Positions 45,544-54,930 of a stretch of 64,000 nucleotides of DNA are shown piece by piece (the first letter of the stretch is position 1; every line of letters starts with the position of its first letter). The stretch is taken from NCBI GenBank assembly GCA_017546605.1, contig JAFYSH010000029.1, positions 1 to 64,000 of the forward strand. The letters are read 5' to 3'. The notes below the pieces were generated by a model that saw only the letters and a list, made by a program, of their open reading frames with translations, ran no database searches and had not been told where the DNA came from. The position numbers were made by a program, and so were the translations under genes. The stretch comes from Bacteroidales bacterium. GTDB lineage: Bacteria > Bacteroidota > Bacteroidia > Bacteroidales > UBA932.

Positions 45544-46338
45544 ATGGAAAACAGCGTAAAAATCATGGGAATCATCAACCTCAATGAGGATTCCTATTTT
45601 GCGGCCAGCCGGGTACCAGACCCTGCCGCTGCCCTTGCCCGGATTGAAAAACAACTGGAAGATGGCGCTGACATCATTGACCTGGGAGCCTGCTCTACCC
45701 GCCCCGGATCCATTCCGATCGACGAAAAAACAGAATGGCAACGACTGAAACCCTTGCTGATACAACTCCGTGATCGTTTCCCCAACACCTGTTTTTCCAT
45801 AGACACGTTCCGAAGCGGCATTGTTGAACGATGTTTTGACACCATCGGCCCGTTTTGGATCAATGACATTTCGGCTGGAGAAGACGACTCCAAAATGCTT
45901 TCTTTGGCTGGACGGCTGGAATTGCCGTTTGTTGCCATGCACAAACGGGGCAATCCCTCCACGATGCAGGGACTTTGCCACTACCAGGACCTGCTGGGAG
46001 AGTTGATCCATTATTTTCAAGAATTTGACATCAAGAGCCAATACACCGGCATTGCCCATTGGGTGCTGGATCCAGGATTTGGATTTGCCAAAACCACTGA
46101 ACAGAACCTCGAACTGCTTCACAGACTCGACGAATTGCAGGTACTACAGCGCGAAATTCTAGTGGGCATCTCTCGAAAAAGTTTCATCTACAAACCTCTC
46201 GGTCTGCAGCCGGAAGATGTGTTGGAACAGACTAGCGCCTATCACCAAATTGCGCTACAGAAAGGAGCCAACATCCTGCGAGTGCACGATGTTGCGCCGG
46301 CCAAAGCCCTGCTAAACAAGAAGAATATTGACAATTAA
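45544..46338 (+). CDS. folP: Dihydropteroate synthase
   Basis: 264 aa from the ATG at 45544; an ATG at 45520 in the same frame would add eight residues. The enzyme joins p-aminobenzoate to the pterin in folate synthesis and is the sulfonamide target. Recognisable parts are IMGIINLNEDSYFA (usually GILNVTPDSF, so somewhat changed), GADIIDLGACSTRPG, SIDTF, INDISAG and the late LVGISRKSFI. First gene of folP-purB-M64-YjjG, where genes are 6-12 bp apart. Confidence 0.92.
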   Translation: MENSVKIMGIINLNEDSYFAASRVPDPAAALARIEKQLEDGADIIDLGACSTRPGSIPIDEKTEWQRLKPLLIQLRDRFPNTCFSIDTFRSGIVERCFDTIGPFWINDISAGEDDSKMLSLAGRLELPFVAMHKRGNPSTMQGLCHYQDLLGELIHYFQEFDIKSQYTGIAHWVLDPGFGFAKTTEQNLELLHRLDELQVLQREILVGISRKSFIYKPLGLQPEDVLEQTSAYHQIALQKGANILRVHDVAPAKALLNKKNIDN

Positions 46339-46350
46339 AATAATAACCCT

Positions 46351-47685
46351 ATGTTAACTGCTATTTCTCCCATTGACGGTAGATACCGCAAACAAGTCCA
46401 AGAATTGGCTGAGTATTATTCTGAATACGCGCTGATCCGTTATCGCGTACGCATCGAAATTGAATATTTCATCGCACTCTGCGAATTGCCTCTACCCCAA
46501 TTGGCAGACTTCGACCACAAAAATTTCGAGGTCCTGCGAGACATCTACCGCAATATGACCGAAGAAGATGCACAAGCTGTAAAAGATATTGAAAAGACAA
46601 CCAACCACGATGTAAAGGCGGTTGAATACTTTATCAAAAACCGTTTTGATGCCTTGAACATCGATGCCAAATACAAGGAGTTTGTACACTTTGGTCTAAC
46701 ATCACAAGACATCAACAACACCTCCGTGCCGTTGTCCCTTCTGGAAGGTATTCAAGACGTTTACTTACCCAACCTCTACGAGGTCATCAACCGATTGGGC
46801 AACATGGTGGAAGAGTGGAAAGAAATCCCGATGCTGGCTCATACGCACGGACAACCGGCTTCTCCTACCCGATTGGGCAAAGAGTTTGAAGTGTTCCGTA
46901 CACGCATCAACGTTCAATTGAAACAATTGATGGCGGTTCCCTATTCTGCAAAATTCGGAGGAGCAACCGGCAACTTGAATGCCCACACCGTAGCCTACCC
47001 GGAATACGACTGGCAAGCATTTGCCAATCAATTTGTAGAAGAACGCTTGGGTCTGCACCGCTCTTGCCCCACCACCCAAATTGAGCACTACGACAACTTG
47101 GCGGCTTTGTTTGATGCCATCAAGCGCATCAACACCATTCTGATCGACTTGTGCCGCGACATTTGGACCTACATCTCCATGGAATACTTCCGCCAAAAAG
47201 TAAAAGCTGGCGAGGTGGGTTCATCAGCAATGCCCCACAAAGTCAATCCCATCGATTTTGAAAATGCAGAAGGTAACTTAGGTATTTCCAGCGCTTTGTG
47301 CGAGCACTTGGCTGCCAAACTTCCCGTATCCCGGTTGCAACGAGACCTAACCGACTCAACCGTGCTGCGGAATGTAGGTATGCCTTTGGCCCACAGCATC
47401 ATTGCCTTCCGCTCCATTGCCAAAGGTTTGGATAAACTCATTCTGAACCAACCGGCCTTGGAAAAGGACTTGGAAGATAACTGGGCAGTGGTTGCAGAAG
47501 GTATCCAAACCATCCTGCGCCGTGAAGCCTATCCGAATCCTTACGAAACCCTCAAGGCATTGACCCGCACCGGTGGTCACATTTCTCCGGAATCGATCCG
47601 GGAATTTGTAGAAAGTCTGGATCTTCCGGAAACCGTGAAAGACGAATTGCGTAACATTACCCCGCACAATTACACAGGCCGCTAA
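46351..47685 (+). CDS. purB: Adenylosuccinate lyase
   Basis: 444 aa. It cleaves SAICAR and adenylosuccinate in purine synthesis. The fumarase/aspartase superfamily signature GSSAMPHKVNPIDFENAEG is present, along with TNHDVKAVEYFI and AHTHGQPASPTRLGKEF. The length is typical for the bacterial form. It is twelve bases after folP. Confidence 0.96.
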   Translation: MLTAISPIDGRYRKQVQELAEYYSEYALIRYRVRIEIEYFIALCELPLPQLADFDHKNFEVLRDIYRNMTEEDAQAVKDIEKTTNHDVKAVEYFIKNRFDALNIDAKYKEFVHFGLTSQDINNTSVPLSLLEGIQDVYLPNLYEVINRLGNMVEEWKEIPMLAHTHGQPASPTRLGKEFEVFRTRINVQLKQLMAVPYSAKFGGATGNLNAHTVAYPEYDWQAFANQFVEERLGLHRSCPTTQIEHYDNLAALFDAIKRINTILIDLCRDIWTYISMEYFRQKVKAGEVGSSAMPHKVNPIDFENAEGNLGISSALCEHLAAKLPVSRLQRDLTDSTVLRNVGMPLAHSIIAFRSIAKGLDKLILNQPALEKDLEDNWAVVAEGIQTILRREAYPNPYETLKALTRTGGHISPESIREFVESLDLPETVKDELRNITPHNYTGR

Positions 47686-47697
47686 TCCGACAAACTC

Positions 47698-48987
47698 ATG
47701 AAACGAATCATGTCCTTATTGGCCTTTTTGCTAATGAGTTGGGTAAACCTTTCCCAACTCCAGGCCAACACCTTGCCGTATGAAAAACTGTTCACCAACG
47801 ACCGTTTGCGGATCGACCTAATTTTCTGCGGAAATGCCCAACAAGAAGATGTTTACTTGGCCGGATACCAGCACGAAAGTATATGGAGTGGTCCTAAAAC
47901 CGGACTGGTAGAGCCTTATGGCTACGGCAACTACGTGTACGAACTCTACCTTGGAGAAACCTGTGTATTCTCCAAAGGATTCAACTCGCTGTTTCAAGAA
48001 TGGACAACAACAGCCGAGGCCCAAACTGTGGACAAAGCTATGACGACCTCGCTTTGGATTCCCTACCCCAAAACGGAATTACGCCTGGTGGTTTACCGCA
48101 GAAGCAGTCAGGATGGTCTTTTGTACAGCCTTTTTGAAACCACCATTGATCCGAACTCCAAACTCATCCGACACGGAGCCCAACAAAACTGGCCCATCTA
48201 CACGGTGCAGGAAAAGGGAGACCCGGAAAACCATGTGGATCTTGTATTTGTTGCAGAAGGTTACAGCAAAGATGATATGGAGAAATTCCGCGCTGACTGC
48301 CACCGGTTTGCAGAAAACCTCTTTGCAATGGCTCCTTATGACCAACACCGGGACGATTTTAATATTTGGGCCGTAGAAGCTGTCTCAGAAGAAAGTGGGA
48401 CAGACCTTCCCCACCAAGATATATGGAAACAAACCGTACTGAACACTCACTTTTACACCTTCTACTCCGACCGCTACCTGACTGTTCCGGACCAAACACT
48501 GGCAGCATCCTTGGCCGCAAATGTTCCTTGCGATGCCCTGTATGTCATCGTTAACACCGATATCTACGGAGGTGGTGGCATTTACAACTATTACGGACTA
48601 AGTATGTCGGATGGCAAATACAGCGCAGAAGTGTTTGTACACGAATTTGGCCATAGCTTTGCCAACTTGGGTGATGAATACTACGACAATTCGGTTACCT
48701 ACGAAGAATTCTTCAACGCTCGCATTGAACCGCACGTTCCCAACCTTACTTCACTGGTCAACTTTGAAAGTAAATGGAAGGACATGCTGCCGGAAAATTG
48801 CCCGGTTCCCACACCACAAGTCCCTGAAAACGAAGGAAAACTGGGCGTTTATGAAGGAGGCGGCTATATGGCTCGCGGCCTGTACCGTCCGTGGATGGAT
48901 TGCCGAATGAAAACCAACCGTGCCCCGGCCTACTGTCCGGTCTGCCAACGGGCCATTGTTCGGATGATTGAACATTATACCCGATAA
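47698..48987 (+). CDS. Exported M64-family metallopeptidase (IgA peptidase-like)
   Basis: 429 aa with a signal peptide (about 1-23). An N-terminal beta-rich domain (about 25-165) precedes the M64 catalytic domain that starts at DLVFVAEGYSKDDMEKF. The zinc site is VHEFGHSFANLGDEYYD (His315 onward). The family includes IgA-cleaving and other secreted peptidases of Bacteroidetes and clostridia; IgA activity cannot be claimed here. It is in the folP-purB operon, an unrelated metabolic context. Confidence 0.9.
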   Translation: MKRIMSLLAFLLMSWVNLSQLQANTLPYEKLFTNDRLRIDLIFCGNAQQEDVYLAGYQHESIWSGPKTGLVEPYGYGNYVYELYLGETCVFSKGFNSLFQEWTTTAEAQTVDKAMTTSLWIPYPKTELRLVVYRRSSQDGLLYSLFETTIDPNSKLIRHGAQQNWPIYTVQEKGDPENHVDLVFVAEGYSKDDMEKFRADCHRFAENLFAMAPYDQHRDDFNIWAVEAVSEESGTDLPHQDIWKQTVLNTHFYTFYSDRYLTVPDQTLAASLAANVPCDALYVIVNTDIYGGGGIYNYYGLSMSDGKYSAEVFVHEFGHSFANLGDEYYDNSVTYEEFFNARIEPHVPNLTSLVNFESKWKDMLPENCPVPTPQVPENEGKLGVYEGGGYMARGLYRPWMDCRMKTNRAPAYCPVCQRAIVRMIEHYTR

Positions 48988-48993
48988 ACTTCA

Positions 48994-49722
48994 ATGAGAT
49001 CCTATTGCTACTACCTCTTTGACATTGACCGCACACTCTGGGACTTTGACCGGAATGCAGATGCTGCCCTACGTCGGATAGTCGCCTCGCATCCCAAGTT
49101 GAGGAGCGTAGCCAACCAACCGGATCATTTCATTGCCACCTACGAAGCGAACAATCATCGTTTGTGGGAGGAATACGAAGCTGAACGTTTGACCAAGGAG
49201 GACCTGCGTTGGCGTCGCTTTCACGACACCTTGCTGGAATTGGGCATTTCAGACGAAGCACTTGGCCGGGAATTGGGCGAAACCTACCTGAGCGAAATGG
49301 TTATGGGTACGGATTTGATGCCTTATTCCCGGGAAGTTCTGGAAAGCATCCGTCAAAAAGGAGGTAAGATTGGTGCCATCACGAATGGGTTCAAGGAAGT
49401 ACAACATCAAAAACTCGAACGTTCTGGCATCCTGCAATATTTTGAAACCTTGGTCATTTCAGAAGAAGTAGGCTACCTAAAACCGCATCCCGAAATCTTC
49501 CGGATCGCATTGGAAAAGCTATCAGGCATCTCGGCTCAAACCGAGCCCGAACGCTGGGAGGCTGCCAAAAAGGCCACTTTAATGGTGGGTGATGATGCCC
49601 GCAATGACATCGAGGGTGCGTGCCTTTTCGGGATTGATCAATACTTTGCAAAAAAAAATGCCGCAACTTACGGCATCGAAGCAACCTATCAGGCAGACGA
49701 TCTGCGTCTATTACTGGACTAA
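48994..49722 (+). CDS. YjjG-type noncanonical pyrimidine nucleotidase (HAD)
   Basis: 242 aa HAD hydrolase. The first motif is FDIDRTLWDFDRNADAALR, with the nucleophile Asp in DIDRT. The later motifs are ITNGFKEVQHQKLE, a lysine at GYLKPHPEIF and MVGDDARNDIEGA. YjjG removes phosphate from noncanonical pyrimidine monophosphates such as 5-halogenated dUMP, which cleans nucleotide pools. It starts six bases after the M64 gene and its last four bases overlap the convergent FtsB-like gene. Confidence 0.9.
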   Translation: MRSYCYYLFDIDRTLWDFDRNADAALRRIVASHPKLRSVANQPDHFIATYEANNHRLWEEYEAERLTKEDLRWRRFHDTLLELGISDEALGRELGETYLSEMVMGTDLMPYSREVLESIRQKGGKIGAITNGFKEVQHQKLERSGILQYFETLVISEEVGYLKPHPEIFRIALEKLSGISAQTEPERWEAAKKATLMVGDDARNDIEGACLFGIDQYFAKKNAATYGIEATYQADDLRLLLD

Positions 49723-50045
49723 TCTTCGTCTACCACCAAATAGACCACCTCATCCGGCTCCTGAAAGAAGTAGTTCTCTCTTGCCAGACGCTCAATGGAA
49801 TCCCGATTTTCGGTCAACTCCTCCAAGCGGCGATCCAAGCGAAAAATCTCTTGATCGTACCATTCAATCAACTGACGCTGCTGCCGAAGCTCCCAATGTT
49901 TCCGGAGCAAACGGACCAGTCCATTGTCACTTAAAAAGAACAACAGAGACAGGAAGACCAAGGTCGCCAAGGAATACTTATTGGTCAGTATCCGAAACCA
50001 TCGGCTCTGCGCACGTTTGTCGTTGAATTTTTGTTTCAGTTTCAA
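49719..50045 (-). CDS. Septum formation initiator family protein (FtsB/DivIC-like)
   Basis: 108 aa. One transmembrane helix (about residues 24-40, YSLATLVFLSLLFFLS) is followed by a coiled coil (about 45-85) and a short cap with ARENYFFQEPDEVVYLV. This is the FtsB/DivIC division-protein layout. The start is set by an AAGGAGG ribosome-binding site at 50060-50054, seven to eight bases before TTG at 50045; a longer frame to ATG 50108 would begin upstream of the predicted promoter. A TTG start with a strong Shine-Dalgarno is unusual in this phylum. Confidence 0.85.
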   Translation of the reverse strand: MKLKQKFNDKRAQSRWFRILTNKYSLATLVFLSLLFFLSDNGLVRLLRKHWELRQQRQLIEWYDQEIFRLDRRLEELTENRDSIERLARENYFFQEPDEVVYLVVDED

Positions 50046-50068
50046 GAAATTACCCTCCTTATTTAAAA

Positions 50069-50099
50069 CAAAGGTATCCCATTTTAGTAAACTAAACAA
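50069..50099 (-). promoter_or_regulatory. Promoter of the FtsB-like gene
   Basis: The minus strand carries TACCTTTG (50076-50069) with TTG (50099-50097) 20 bases upstream. It predicts a start near 50062, immediately before the AAGGAGG ribosome-binding site, and excludes the ATG at 50108 as a translation start. Confidence 0.65.
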
Positions 50100-50138
50100 T
50101 ATTTTCACTACTTTTACTCGTTATTGTCACTACCTTGT

Positions 50139-50951
50139 ATGAAAAACAACGTCCAAATTTCTTATCAGCCCAACTTAAAAGAAACCTTTCTGCTCACCCT
50201 CGTCCTTTTACTGGGAGGAGGAATGCTGCAGGGCATCATAGTCGGAGTTTCCCAACTATTGGGCTGGGGTGGAGACTTTCTACAAAAAGTAATCGGTTAC
50301 CTACTCTTGTTTGTCCCGGTTATTCTTTTCTTATATCGCCGTACAGGCCGATGGCTGCCGTTCTGGCCGAGTTTGCAAAGCCTACCTCGCTATTGGCAAC
50401 TTTACCCGGTACTGCTGCTATTGATTCCCACCATCAATGTGCTACTGGAAATTCCGTTAGCCTGGTTTCCGATGCCGGACTGGTACATCCGTCTGATGGA
50501 GAATTTATCAGGTGGACCGCTTTGGATCACCTTGCTGAGCGTTGCCGTCTTAGCCCCCCTACTGGAAGAATACTTTTGCCGAGGCGTGATTATGCGAGGA
50601 CTATTGTCCCACACCCGCCCTGCACAAGCCATTCTCTGGTCCTCATTTGTATTTGCCATCATCCATTTGAATCTTTGGCAAGCCATTCCTGCATTTGCCA
50701 TGGGCGCCGTTTTCGGATGGGTTTACTACCGTACCGGCAGCCTTTGGACCACCATTTTCCTGCATGCAGTCAACAATGCGCTTTCCATCCTGGTTTCTCA
50801 CAACTTTCCAGAGCTAAGTCCAGAAGGACGGCTAACCGACTTAATACCCGTCACCCCCTGGATCCAATATGGAGTCTGTGCCCTGCTGTTGGTAGCCAGC
50901 CTTTATTTTATTCATCGATATACGAAAACAACCATTCATCATGAAATCTAA
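50139..50951 (+). CDS. CPBP family intramembrane glutamic endopeptidase
   Basis: 270 aa from the ATG at 50139, with about seven to eight transmembrane helices. The Abi/CPBP signature is present: the EExxxR motif LLEEYFCRGVIMRG followed by SFVFAIIHLNLWQAIPAF and a third motif LHAVNNALS. Family members cleave CAAX-like or bacteriocin-related peptides, but the substrate here is unknown. It overlaps the manA-like gene by 11 bases and is the first gene of a three-gene operon. Confidence 0.88.
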   Translation: MKNNVQISYQPNLKETFLLTLVLLLGGGMLQGIIVGVSQLLGWGGDFLQKVIGYLLLFVPVILFLYRRTGRWLPFWPSLQSLPRYWQLYPVLLLLIPTINVLLEIPLAWFPMPDWYIRLMENLSGGPLWITLLSVAVLAPLLEEYFCRGVIMRGLLSHTRPAQAILWSSFVFAIIHLNLWQAIPAFAMGAVFGWVYYRTGSLWTTIFLHAVNNALSILVSHNFPELSPEGRLTDLIPVTPWIQYGVCALLLVASLYFIHRYTKTTIHHEI

Positions 50952-51990
50952 TACCAAACACCTTTACCCTTTGAAATTTGTTCCGGTTTCTGCCCAACGT
51001 CCTTGGGGGAATCACCGTTTGGCAACCCAATGGAACAAACCCTTTGACCCGAATGAGACCTTGGGAGAAAGCTGGGAAATTTCCGGATTTGAAGACGACA
51101 GCAGCCTGGTTGCAGAAGGCTACCTGGCAGAAAATGCGTTGTACGATATTATTGAGACCTACATGGGTGACATTGTTGGCGACGAATTGTACAAATGCTT
51201 TGGCAACGAGTTCCCCCTCCTGATCAAATTGCTGGACGTACAAGACAAGCTTTCCTTACAAGTACACCCCGATGATGAAACCGCGTTTGACCGCCACAAC
51301 TGCTACGGAAAAAGCGAGGCCTGGTACATCCTCCATGCAGAACCGGATGCAAAAATATACATGGGATTCAACCGCGACATGGATCCAAACGATTTCTACA
51401 CCCGTTGCAAAGAAGGCCGCGTGATGGATGTATTGAATGTGGTTACCCCGAAAGCTGGCGACTTCTTTTTTATTGAAGCGGGCACAGTTCACTCAGCAGA
51501 AGGCGGCATTGTCATTGCAGAAGTACAACAATTGTCCGATGTTACCTACCGACTCTTCGACTGGGGCCGAGAATTCAACCCCGAAACACGTCGGGAAACA
51601 CACCTGGATATCGCTTTTGACTGCATCAACTACAAAAAATACGATCCGGAACAAGCCTTTGTACCGGCTGAACATACCGCTCCGCTACTTACCCAAAACC
51701 GGTATTTCACCATCAACAAACTGGATCTGACAAACAGTTTCCACATCTATACGGACCAATACCAAAGCTTCATCCTCTATTTTGTAGCAAAAGGAGAAGC
51801 TTGTATCACTCCTTCCAAATCCCAAGGCGAAAGCACCTACCAAATCCGCCAAGGCGAATGGATTTTGGTACCCGCTGCCTACCCGGATTTCATCCTTTCC
51901 CAAACGGTACCGGGCACCCAAGTACTGGAAGTATATATCCGACTGGAAGAAGAAAAAGACAGTTACCTCCCTGATGGAAACGAGAATTGA
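50941..51990 (+). CDS. manA: Class I mannose-6-phosphate isomerase-like protein
   Basis: 349 aa cupin-type type I isomerase, which interconverts mannose-6-phosphate and fructose-6-phosphate. Visible family parts are KFVPVSAQRPWGNHRLA, LLIKLLDVQDKLSLQVHPDD (zinc ligands), GKSEAWYILHAEPDA and GTVHSAEGGIVIAEVQQLSDVTYRLFDW. Length and order fit the ManA/YvyI type of Bacteroidota. The ATG lies 11 bases inside the CPBP gene. A mannose-utilising role fits the beta-mannosidase elsewhere in this window. Confidence 0.92.
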   Translation: MKSNTKHLYPLKFVPVSAQRPWGNHRLATQWNKPFDPNETLGESWEISGFEDDSSLVAEGYLAENALYDIIETYMGDIVGDELYKCFGNEFPLLIKLLDVQDKLSLQVHPDDETAFDRHNCYGKSEAWYILHAEPDAKIYMGFNRDMDPNDFYTRCKEGRVMDVLNVVTPKAGDFFFIEAGTVHSAEGGIVIAEVQQLSDVTYRLFDWGREFNPETRRETHLDIAFDCINYKKYDPEQAFVPAEHTAPLLTQNRYFTINKLDLTNSFHIYTDQYQSFILYFVAKGEACITPSKSQGESTYQIRQGEWILVPAAYPDFILSQTVPGTQVLEVYIRLEEEKDSYLPDGNEN

Positions 51991-52351
51991 TAAATACTTG
52001 TGGGCCATCCGCGTGTTCAAGACCCGTTCAGAAGCTGCGGATGCCTGCAAAAGTGGTAAGGTAAAAGTCAACCAGGCAGAGGCCAAACCCTCGCGCGATG
52101 TCAAAGAAAATGACTTGATTACGGTGCGTAAGGGAAGTGTATTTTTCACCTACCGGGTCATCGTACCCATTGACAAACGGGTTGGAGCAGCCTTAGTCCC
52201 TCAATATGCTGAAGACCTGACACCGGAGCAGGAACGCGAAAAGCTGAATGCTCCGTTTGAAACCATCTTCATGCGACGAGACCGAGGAACTGGCCGTCCC
52301 ACAAAAAAAGAACGCCGGACATTGGACCGGCTGTTGGAAAACTTCGATTAA
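51974..52351 (+). CDS. S4 domain RNA-binding protein (Hsp15-like)
   Basis: 125 aa. The S4 RNA-binding domain covers residues 1-60 (RIDKYLWAIRVFKTRSEAAD and VKVNQAEAKPSRDVKENDLI), followed by a basic tail with RRDRGTGRPTKKERRTLDRL. This is the Hsp15/YrfH layout, where the protein recycles stalled 50S subunits that carry nascent chains. The ATG overlaps the end of the manA-like gene by 17 bases. Confidence 0.88.
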   Translation: METRIDKYLWAIRVFKTRSEAADACKSGKVKVNQAEAKPSRDVKENDLITVRKGSVFFTYRVIVPIDKRVGAALVPQYAEDLTPEQEREKLNAPFETIFMRRDRGTGRPTKKERRTLDRLLENFD

Positions 52352-52365
52352 ATGTTTTACCTCAA

Positions 52366-52926
52366 TTAACGATTGCATTGGCTCATTGCGCGATCGATAC
52401 CAATCGTTGCCACCGCTTTAACCGCCTCAATTGCCTTTTTACAAATCTCGGGCAATTCGGCGGTTTCTTCATCCGTCCATTTACCCAAAACAAAGTCAAC
52501 TTGAGAGCCAAATCCGACGTGACTGCCGATGCCCAAGCGCATTCTCGGATAAGCCTCTGTTCCAAGGCACTCTGCAATATTGGCCAGTCCATTGTGTCCC
52601 CCATCGCTTCCCTTCTTGCGAATGCGAAGTGCTCCAAATGGCAGGGCCATATCATCAACAATCACCAGAACATTTTCCAAAGGAATTTTCAAGGCGTTCA
52701 TCCAGTAGTTCACAGCCTTGCCACTTAAGTTCATATAAGTAGAGGGCTTAAGCAAATGAAACGTCCGTCCTTTGAAGCGCAACTCAGCCATACTTCCATA
52801 GCGACCGGATTCAAAAACAATGTTGGATGCCTGAGCCCAGGCATCCAACACCGAGAATCCAATATTGTGTCGCGTATGAACGTACTCGACGCCGATGTTT
52901 CCCAATCCAACGATCAAATAATTCAT
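52366..52926 (-). CDS. pth: Peptidyl-tRNA hydrolase
   Basis: 186 aa. Pth frees tRNA from peptidyl-tRNA released by stalled ribosomes. Signatures are LIVGLGNIGVEYVHTRHNIGF (catalytic His), KPSTYMNLSGKAV, VIVDDMALPFG and KGSDGGHNGLANI. The length is normal. It follows the L25/Ctc gene by 21 bases, the classic ctc-pth order. Confidence 0.96.
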   Translation of the reverse strand: MNYLIVGLGNIGVEYVHTRHNIGFSVLDAWAQASNIVFESGRYGSMAELRFKGRTFHLLKPSTYMNLSGKAVNYWMNALKIPLENVLVIVDDMALPFGALRIRKKGSDGGHNGLANIAECLGTEAYPRMRLGIGSHVGFGSQVDFVLGKWTDEETAELPEICKKAIEAVKAVATIGIDRAMSQCNR

Positions 52927-52947
52927 ACTTGTGACGCAACGTTATGA

Positions 52948-53538
52948 CTATTTCTTCGCAGCAGCGGCAGCGGCAGCAGCAGCACCCAATGCAGCACGAG
53001 TCATCTTCACTGCACAAACAACCGTTCCTTTCGGAGAAACGATTTGAATACCGTCGTAAGACAAATCACCAGCAGAAATTTGTTTACCCAGTTTCAATTC
53101 GGTAATATCAACCGGCAAGGTATCAGGAAGGTTTTCCAAAGCACCGCAAACGCGAAGTTTACGAGCAGAAACCATCAATTTACCCCCTTGTTTAACACCT
53201 TCTGAGTTTCCAAAGATATCAACCGGAATATCAATGGTTACCGGACGACCAGGAATTACGGCCAAGAAGTCTACGTGCATAGCTTCGTCGGTTACCGGGT
53301 GGTATTGAATTTGGTGGAAGGTTGATTTGTAAGATGCACCGTTGATTTCCAAGTTGATGATGTAACTTGCCGGAGTGTGGGTAATGTTTTTCAATTCTTT
53401 GGCTTCAACTGCAAACATTACGTTTTCAACACCTTGACCGTAGAAGATGCAAGGAACTTTACCTTCGTTGCGAAGATTTTTGATATCCGATTTTCTGTTT
53501 GTGGTACGGATCTCACCCTTCAGTGTAATTTCTTTCAT
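52948..53538 (-). CDS. rplY: 50S ribosomal protein L25/general stress protein Ctc
   Basis: 196 aa. The N-terminal L25 5S-rRNA-binding domain (LKGEIRTTNRKSDIKNLRNE, VPCIFYGQG) is followed by the C-terminal TL5/Ctc beta domain (GVKQGGKLMVSARKLRVCG). The tail is alanine-rich (GAAAAAAAAAKK). The pair with pth is conserved. The leader has a hairpin at 53567-53583 and a -7 box at 53620-53627. Confidence 0.95.
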   Translation of the reverse strand: MKEITLKGEIRTTNRKSDIKNLRNEGKVPCIFYGQGVENVMFAVEAKELKNITHTPASYIINLEINGASYKSTFHQIQYHPVTDEAMHVDFLAVIPGRPVTIDIPVDIFGNSEGVKQGGKLMVSARKLRVCGALENLPDTLPVDITELKLGKQISAGDLSYDGIQIVSPKGTVVCAVKMTRAALGAAAAAAAAAKK

Positions 53539-53566
53539 GATAAAAAGATTAAAAATGTGTTACTCA

Positions 53567-53583
53567 GTCCGGTCTTTCCGGAC
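53567..53583 (-). promoter_or_regulatory. Hairpin in the L25/Ctc leader
   Basis: GTCCGG and CCGGAC form a perfect 6-bp stem around a five-base loop, 28 bases before the L25 ATG. No T tract follows on the minus strand (GTCCGGAAAGACCGGAC then TGAGTAAC). It could be a translational control element, as in other ribosomal protein genes, but nothing specific supports that. Confidence 0.35.
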
Positions 53584-53619
53584 CCCATTGCACCAAAAAC
53601 CGTAGTTTTTAAGCGGGCG

Positions 53620-53627
53620 CAAAGATA
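53620..53627 (-). promoter_or_regulatory. -7 box of the rplY-pth operon (TATCTTTG)
   Basis: The minus strand reads TATCTTTG, an exact consensus match, giving a leader of about 75 bases before the ATG at 53538. No -33 element seen. Confidence 0.5.
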
Positions 53628-53668
53628 ATCAAATATCTTATACTGAAAAAATAAATCTAGCGATTCAC

Positions 53669-54901
53669 TCAATCCACCATTTCCACGACCCCGTTCCATG
53701 CCAAGGTGGGGTAGAAATCAATCAGATAAGCCTCACTGGATGACGGAATGTAAGTTGTCAGGCCACAGTGCGTATTGATTCGGAAACCAGCATATCCACC
53801 CAGGAATTCAGGAGTAGCAGCTTGGTACAAGACAACCCGGGACAATGCCTGTTCAAAATCAGCACGTTCCTGAGGGGTTGCCAACTGATGAATAAAATCC
53901 GCCAGATCATAAAAATAATTCCGATTGTTACGGTTGAAACCCTGTACATTGGAACGGTCAAAATCCAACAATTCTTCTCTGTGTGCAGCATAAATATCCC
54001 GCACCACCATTGCCAAAGACTCCAATGCTGAAGTCCGCGTCAAGCTGATGGTTGCCGACCGATAGTAGTCATCCTTGTTATCGTAATAGTCAAAATAGAT
54101 TTTTGCAACCTCTTCCAATTGAGCCTTATCACCGGACAACAGCGGACGGATGTAATCCCGATACGGAAATCCCTGTGCCAGGATCTCTGCGGAGGAGGCC
54201 AGCACAAAATCTGCTTTGTTTCGGAGTTCATAAACTACTTCAACACCACTCATCAGGCAAGCATCAAAAATGATATAATCATAATGAACCGGCAATGCCG
54301 CTTCCAATGCCTGAATATCCATCTCGATGTCGGAATCCGGACCAACTGCCTTTACATAAGCCTGCATCGGATCGTCCTCCAGTCGGGGAATCAGCGACGA
54401 CTGCGCATACGCACCCGACTCATAGGAATTCGGATTGTTATAATAACCTTGCGGTAACCAACCGGAACCATGCGACCAGACCACAAGACCATACTCATCG
54501 GCCGGATAGGCTTCAGCTGCTTCCAAAAGTACCTGCTTCATCACCGTTGGATCCAAGGACTGGTGCGCGGGATACTCCTTCACCTGCTCCACGGTCACCT
54601 GATTCTTGTTGTTTTTATAAAGTCGGTACAGTTTGGGCAACTCCTTAGCCGTATGAAAATAGACCAAGAGCACATCCCCTTCTCCCGGATTGCAGAATCC
54701 GGGAACATAACCTTGTTGAAGTTCGGATAAGTTCTGATAGGCATAGGAGGAAAGGTTACTATTTCCAGCCATATAGATCAGCAAACTTTGACGGTGCGGA
54801 ACCCCGTCATCAGAAGAACAACCAGCTGCCAGGAACACCCCAACAAACGCAGCTGCTATCACTATGGAAAAAAATCTCAAATATTTCAATTTCGCATTCA
54901 T
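53669..54901 (-). CDS. Clostripain-related (C11) cysteine peptidase, lipoprotein
   Basis: 410 aa from the ATG at 54901; a TTG four codons upstream is less likely. The lipobox is FLAAGCSS, so it is a lipoprotein. The C11 catalytic dyad is visible: His in VVWSHGSGWLPQG and Cys in IIFDACLMSGVEVVYEL, followed by ADFVLASSAEI. A second domain of about 150 residues follows. Clostripain-like enzymes cut after Arg or Lys. One of several exported peptidases in this window; it has no operon partner. Confidence 0.9.
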   Translation of the reverse strand: MNAKLKYLRFFSIVIAAAFVGVFLAAGCSSDDGVPHRQSLLIYMAGNSNLSSYAYQNLSELQQGYVPGFCNPGEGDVLLVYFHTAKELPKLYRLYKNNKNQVTVEQVKEYPAHQSLDPTVMKQVLLEAAEAYPADEYGLVVWSHGSGWLPQGYYNNPNSYESGAYAQSSLIPRLEDDPMQAYVKAVGPDSDIEMDIQALEAALPVHYDYIIFDACLMSGVEVVYELRNKADFVLASSAEILAQGFPYRDYIRPLLSGDKAQLEEVAKIYFDYYDNKDDYYRSATISLTRTSALESLAMVVRDIYAAHREELLDFDRSNVQGFNRNNRNYFYDLADFIHQLATPQERADFEQALSRVVLYQAATPEFLGGYAGFRINTHCGLTTYIPSSSEAYLIDFYPTLAWNGVVEMVD

Positions 54902-54930
54902 TGTATCCGGCAAATTTGCATAAAATAACT

